Shown: positions 62,257-64,000 of the stretch, piece by piece
Position numbering within the stretch: the first letter of the stretch is position 1
Layout of the letters: every line of letters begins with the position of its first letter
Source: Algoriphagus sp. TR-M9
GTDB lineage: Bacteria > Bacteroidota > Bacteroidia > Cytophagales > Cyclobacteriaceae
Length of the DNA: 64,000 nt
Assembly (NCBI RefSeq): GCF_027594545.1
Contig: NZ_CP115160.1
Location: 1,063,001-1,127,000, forward strand
Direction of reading: 5' to 3'
The notes under the pieces: model-generated
The model's database searches: none
What the model was told of the DNA's origin: nothing
The model's input: only the letters and a program-made list of their open reading frames with translations
Program-made: the position numbers and the translations under genes

Positions 62257-63504
62257 ATGAAATTACTAAAAAGAATAGTGTGGATAGGTCTGCCTGTACT
62301 TGCATGGACCTGTTTTGTAGGATTAGGGTTTGTCCAAGGCTTTTTGTTAAGGGCGATAACCTTTTCAGACACTACGGAAGACTTTATAGATGCATCCCGG
62401 GAGATTTTGGGAAAGGAACAGGTTGGGAGTTTTGCCATGGTTCTGATAAAGGAAGGGAAAGTCTCAGGAAGTTACTTTTTTTCAAGTGACAAACCGGTGA
62501 ATGAAAACACCTCATTTCCTGTGGCATCCATCAGCAAGTGGGTGACTTCGTTTGGAGTTATGAAATTAGTGGAAGAGGGTAAAATTGACTTAGACAGTCC
62601 AATAGACGGGTACTTGTCCAGGTGGAATTTGCCGGAAAGCGACTACGACAATAGTAAAGTAAGTGTGCGCAGACTGCTCTCGCATTCATCTGGACTTGTA
62701 GATGACTTGGGTTATGAAGGATTTGCGCCAGGCGAACCTGTACAGACTATCGAGGAATCTTTGACGAAGGCTGCTGATTCACCTTATGCCGAAGGGGTGG
62801 CGCGGGTAGGGTATGCCCCAGGGTCCCAGTATATGTACTCTGGAGCAGGATATACTATTCTTCAATTATTGATCGAGGAAATCAGTGGTCAATCCTTTCA
62901 GGAATATATGACAAAAGTGGTCTTTGAGCCTCTGGGGATGGGTAATTCTACCTTTGTTCTGTCAGAAAAGCCTGAGATTGATTTGGCTCAGGTATACCAA
63001 GCTGATGGGACGCTAGGTAAACCCCGTACTTTCACAGCTCTTGCGGCAGCTTCTTTATTTACCAGCACAGCAGATTTGAGTAAGTTTCTCATAGCAAACC
63101 TTACTGATAATCCGGTATTACGCCGTGAGACTATTTTGCAAATGAGCAGGCCGGAAACCTTTATCAATAAGATAGGAGTGTATGGTTTGGGGCCACACCT
63201 ATACAGTCAGAATGATGCGCAATCTACTATAATTGGCCATGATGGAAGTGGAGGTACTATTGTCATCAATACGGCGGCCAGGGTAAATCTCCAATCAAAT
63301 AATGGAATTATTGCTTTGACCATGGGCAATCCTTCAGTTGCATCGGAGATTGCTGACGAGTGGTTGTTTTGGGAAGCCGGGATTGCAGATTTTGTAGTGA
63401 TGCAGCGCAATATTCCATTTCTAATCAAGCTGTTGGTCGTAGGTTACCTAGTTATTCTTGCGGTATCTATCAGCATTATTCGCAAGGTTAAAAGTGAAAG
63501 TTAG
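62257..63504 (+). CDS. Serine hydrolase of the beta-lactamase/esterase (class C) fold
   Basis: 415 residues. N-terminal signal anchor (about 5-30) and a C-terminal membrane segment (about 387-409, FLIKLLVVGYLVILAVSISI). Catalytic SxxK is Ser91-I-S-Lys94 (VASISKWV), the second motif is Tyr193-Ser-Gly (YMYSGAGYT) and the third HDGSGG (near residue 328). The fold covers esterases and penicillin-recognising proteins; real beta-lactamase activity should not be assumed. It likely faces the periplasm and sits in an operon with the ExbB-like gene. Confidence 0.9.
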   Translation: MKLLKRIVWIGLPVLAWTCFVGLGFVQGFLLRAITFSDTTEDFIDASREILGKEQVGSFAMVLIKEGKVSGSYFFSSDKPVNENTSFPVASISKWVTSFGVMKLVEEGKIDLDSPIDGYLSRWNLPESDYDNSKVSVRRLLSHSSGLVDDLGYEGFAPGEPVQTIEESLTKAADSPYAEGVARVGYAPGSQYMYSGAGYTILQLLIEEISGQSFQEYMTKVVFEPLGMGNSTFVLSEKPEIDLAQVYQADGTLGKPRTFTALAAASLFTSTADLSKFLIANLTDNPVLRRETILQMSRPETFINKIGVYGLGPHLYSQNDAQSTIIGHDGSGGTIVINTAARVNLQSNNGIIALTMGNPSVASEIADEWLFWEAGIADFVVMQRNIPFLIKLLVVGYLVILAVSISIIRKVKSES

Positions 63505-63540
63505 AATCAAACATCAAACTAATTTAAGGTTAAAACTCAC

Positions 63541-63990
63541 TTACTCCCCTTCAGGTATCGCCATGGTATGATTACCTATCAAAAGGCATTTGCCATCCAC
63601 TTCCACGTAAGTTCGCATAAAGTGGTATTTGGTAGGAGTGGGGCCTCGGTCCACGACGGTGAAACCCGTTACTATTGCCGTGTTACCTGTGATTTCCACT
63701 TTCACTTCACTTTGTGTCCGGGACCGGGTATTTGTAGTTCCTTTTGCCGCTTGGATTTCAGTTCGCTTGATGACATCTTCCTTTGTATCGATCATCGAGG
63801 CATGATTGTGTACCCATATAAAGTTCTCAGCAAGCGTACTTTTAAAAAATTCAGGATCAGGATTTAGGTTGTTAGCTTCCCACTGCGCGTCCAGAGCTTT
63901 GATGGATGATGCCGTCATGCAGGTTTGCTGGGCTGATGCAAAAAGGAAGGTGAAAAAGAAAAGTGTAAGAAGTGGCAAAAGGATTTTCAT
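63541..63990 (-). CDS. NTF2-like (DUF4440) exported protein
   Basis: 149 residues, signal peptide (FFFTFLFASA-Q). NTF2-like fold: SIKALDAQWEANNLNPD, FFKSTLAENFIWVHNHASMI, TKEDVIKRTEIQ, and a C-terminal sheet ending VDGKCLLIGNHTMAIPEGE. It fits DUF4440. The single exported domain may bind a small ligand. It lies tail-to-tail with the serine hydrolase gene. Confidence 0.85.
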   Translation of the reverse strand: MKILLPLLTLFFFTFLFASAQQTCMTASSIKALDAQWEANNLNPDPEFFKSTLAENFIWVHNHASMIDTKEDVIKRTEIQAAKGTTNTRSRTQSEVKVEITGNTAIVTGFTVVDRGPTPTKYHFMRTYVEVDGKCLLIGNHTMAIPEGE

Positions 63991-64000
63991 GATGACGTTT

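Noticed and set aside
62257..63504. True beta-lactamase
   Set aside because: SxxK and HxG motifs fit the wider serine hydrolase/esterase group, and membrane segments at both ends are unlike secreted class C enzymes.
1..64000. CRISPR arrays, rRNA or tRNA genes
   Set aside because: No evenly spaced repeat-spacer array or recognisable rRNA/tRNA sequence was seen by eye; a dedicated search would be needed to exclude a tRNA.

Overview
The window is about 64 kb of a Bacteroidetes chromosome. It is most likely from the Cytophagales (Cyclobacteriaceae, Algoriphagus-like); that placement is an inference from gene content, not from a marker-gene comparison. Supporting signs are a SusC/SusD pair, many short lipoprotein signals (L-x-x-C), Bacteroidetes-type promoters (TTTG about 17-20 bases before TAnnTTTG), families largely confined to the phylum (DUF4221, HYC_CC_PP, histone H1-like small protein, LytTR/LytS pair, winged-helix/CreD cluster), weak Shine-Dalgarno sites and AT-rich intergenic DNA. 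I saw no rRNA, tRNA, CRISPR array, intact transposase or phage module.

Layout. 1-6.6 kb: the 5' end of a haem c-motif protein, a decayed IS1595-type transposase, a DUF4221 lipoprotein, an unusual SDR, a DUF4136 lipoprotein, a phosphotriesterase-like lipoprotein and intergenic repeat elements. 6.0-13.5 kb: a minus-strand run with a cell-wall amidase, a family-10-like glycosyl hydrolase, a GNAT acetyltransferase and an AmpG-like MFS permease. This resembles a peptidoglycan-turnover operon; a DeoR regulator is divergent, and an M28 peptidase and a small barrel protein lie downstream. 13.6-17.8 kb: a Cys-rich HYC_CC_PP protein, a TonB receptor and an HMA-domain protein (metal handling), then a dihaem cytochrome c. 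18-23 kb: a patatin fused to an Omp85-like barrel, converging on a large zinc metalloprotease. 23-30 kb: a GH43 enzyme, a GMC oxidoreductase with its subunit-3 partner, a periplasmic xylose-isomerase-like protein, YceI and HbpS/GlcG proteins and a Tat-exported Gfo/Idh/MocA oxidoreductase. This looks like sugar oxidation in the envelope. 30-37 kb: a 59-residue histone-like gene, valS, a DUF4143 ATPase, DUF4260, a Crp/Fnr regulator and a Gre-family factor. 37-45 kb: SusD/SusC, a CocE/NonD hydrolase and fumarylacetoacetase.

45-52 kb is the most distinctive stretch. It holds a secreted DOMON/CBM9-like protein and a cholesterol-dependent-cytolysin-family lipoprotein. The cytolysin gene is bracketed by two same-orientation, about 92% identical 119-bp fold-back repeats. 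An ECF-like sigma factor with a membrane-spanning TPR serine/threonine kinase follows. 52-64 kb: a 38-residue membrane protein, another periplasmic isomerase-like lipoprotein, a flavin reductase, a CPA1 antiporter, a DoxX-like protein, a four-gene winged-helix/CreD operon, a LytS/LytTR two-component pair divergent from an ExbB-like membrane protein, a beta-lactamase-fold hydrolase and an NTF2-like protein.

A second, scattered feature is a family of intergenic fold-back elements of about 140-180 bp. They share an ACTGGCA...GCGGAT-type inverted end and a GGTCTTCTGACC-type core, and are seen at five places. These elements and the repeat-flanked cytolysin are the observations I would follow up first.
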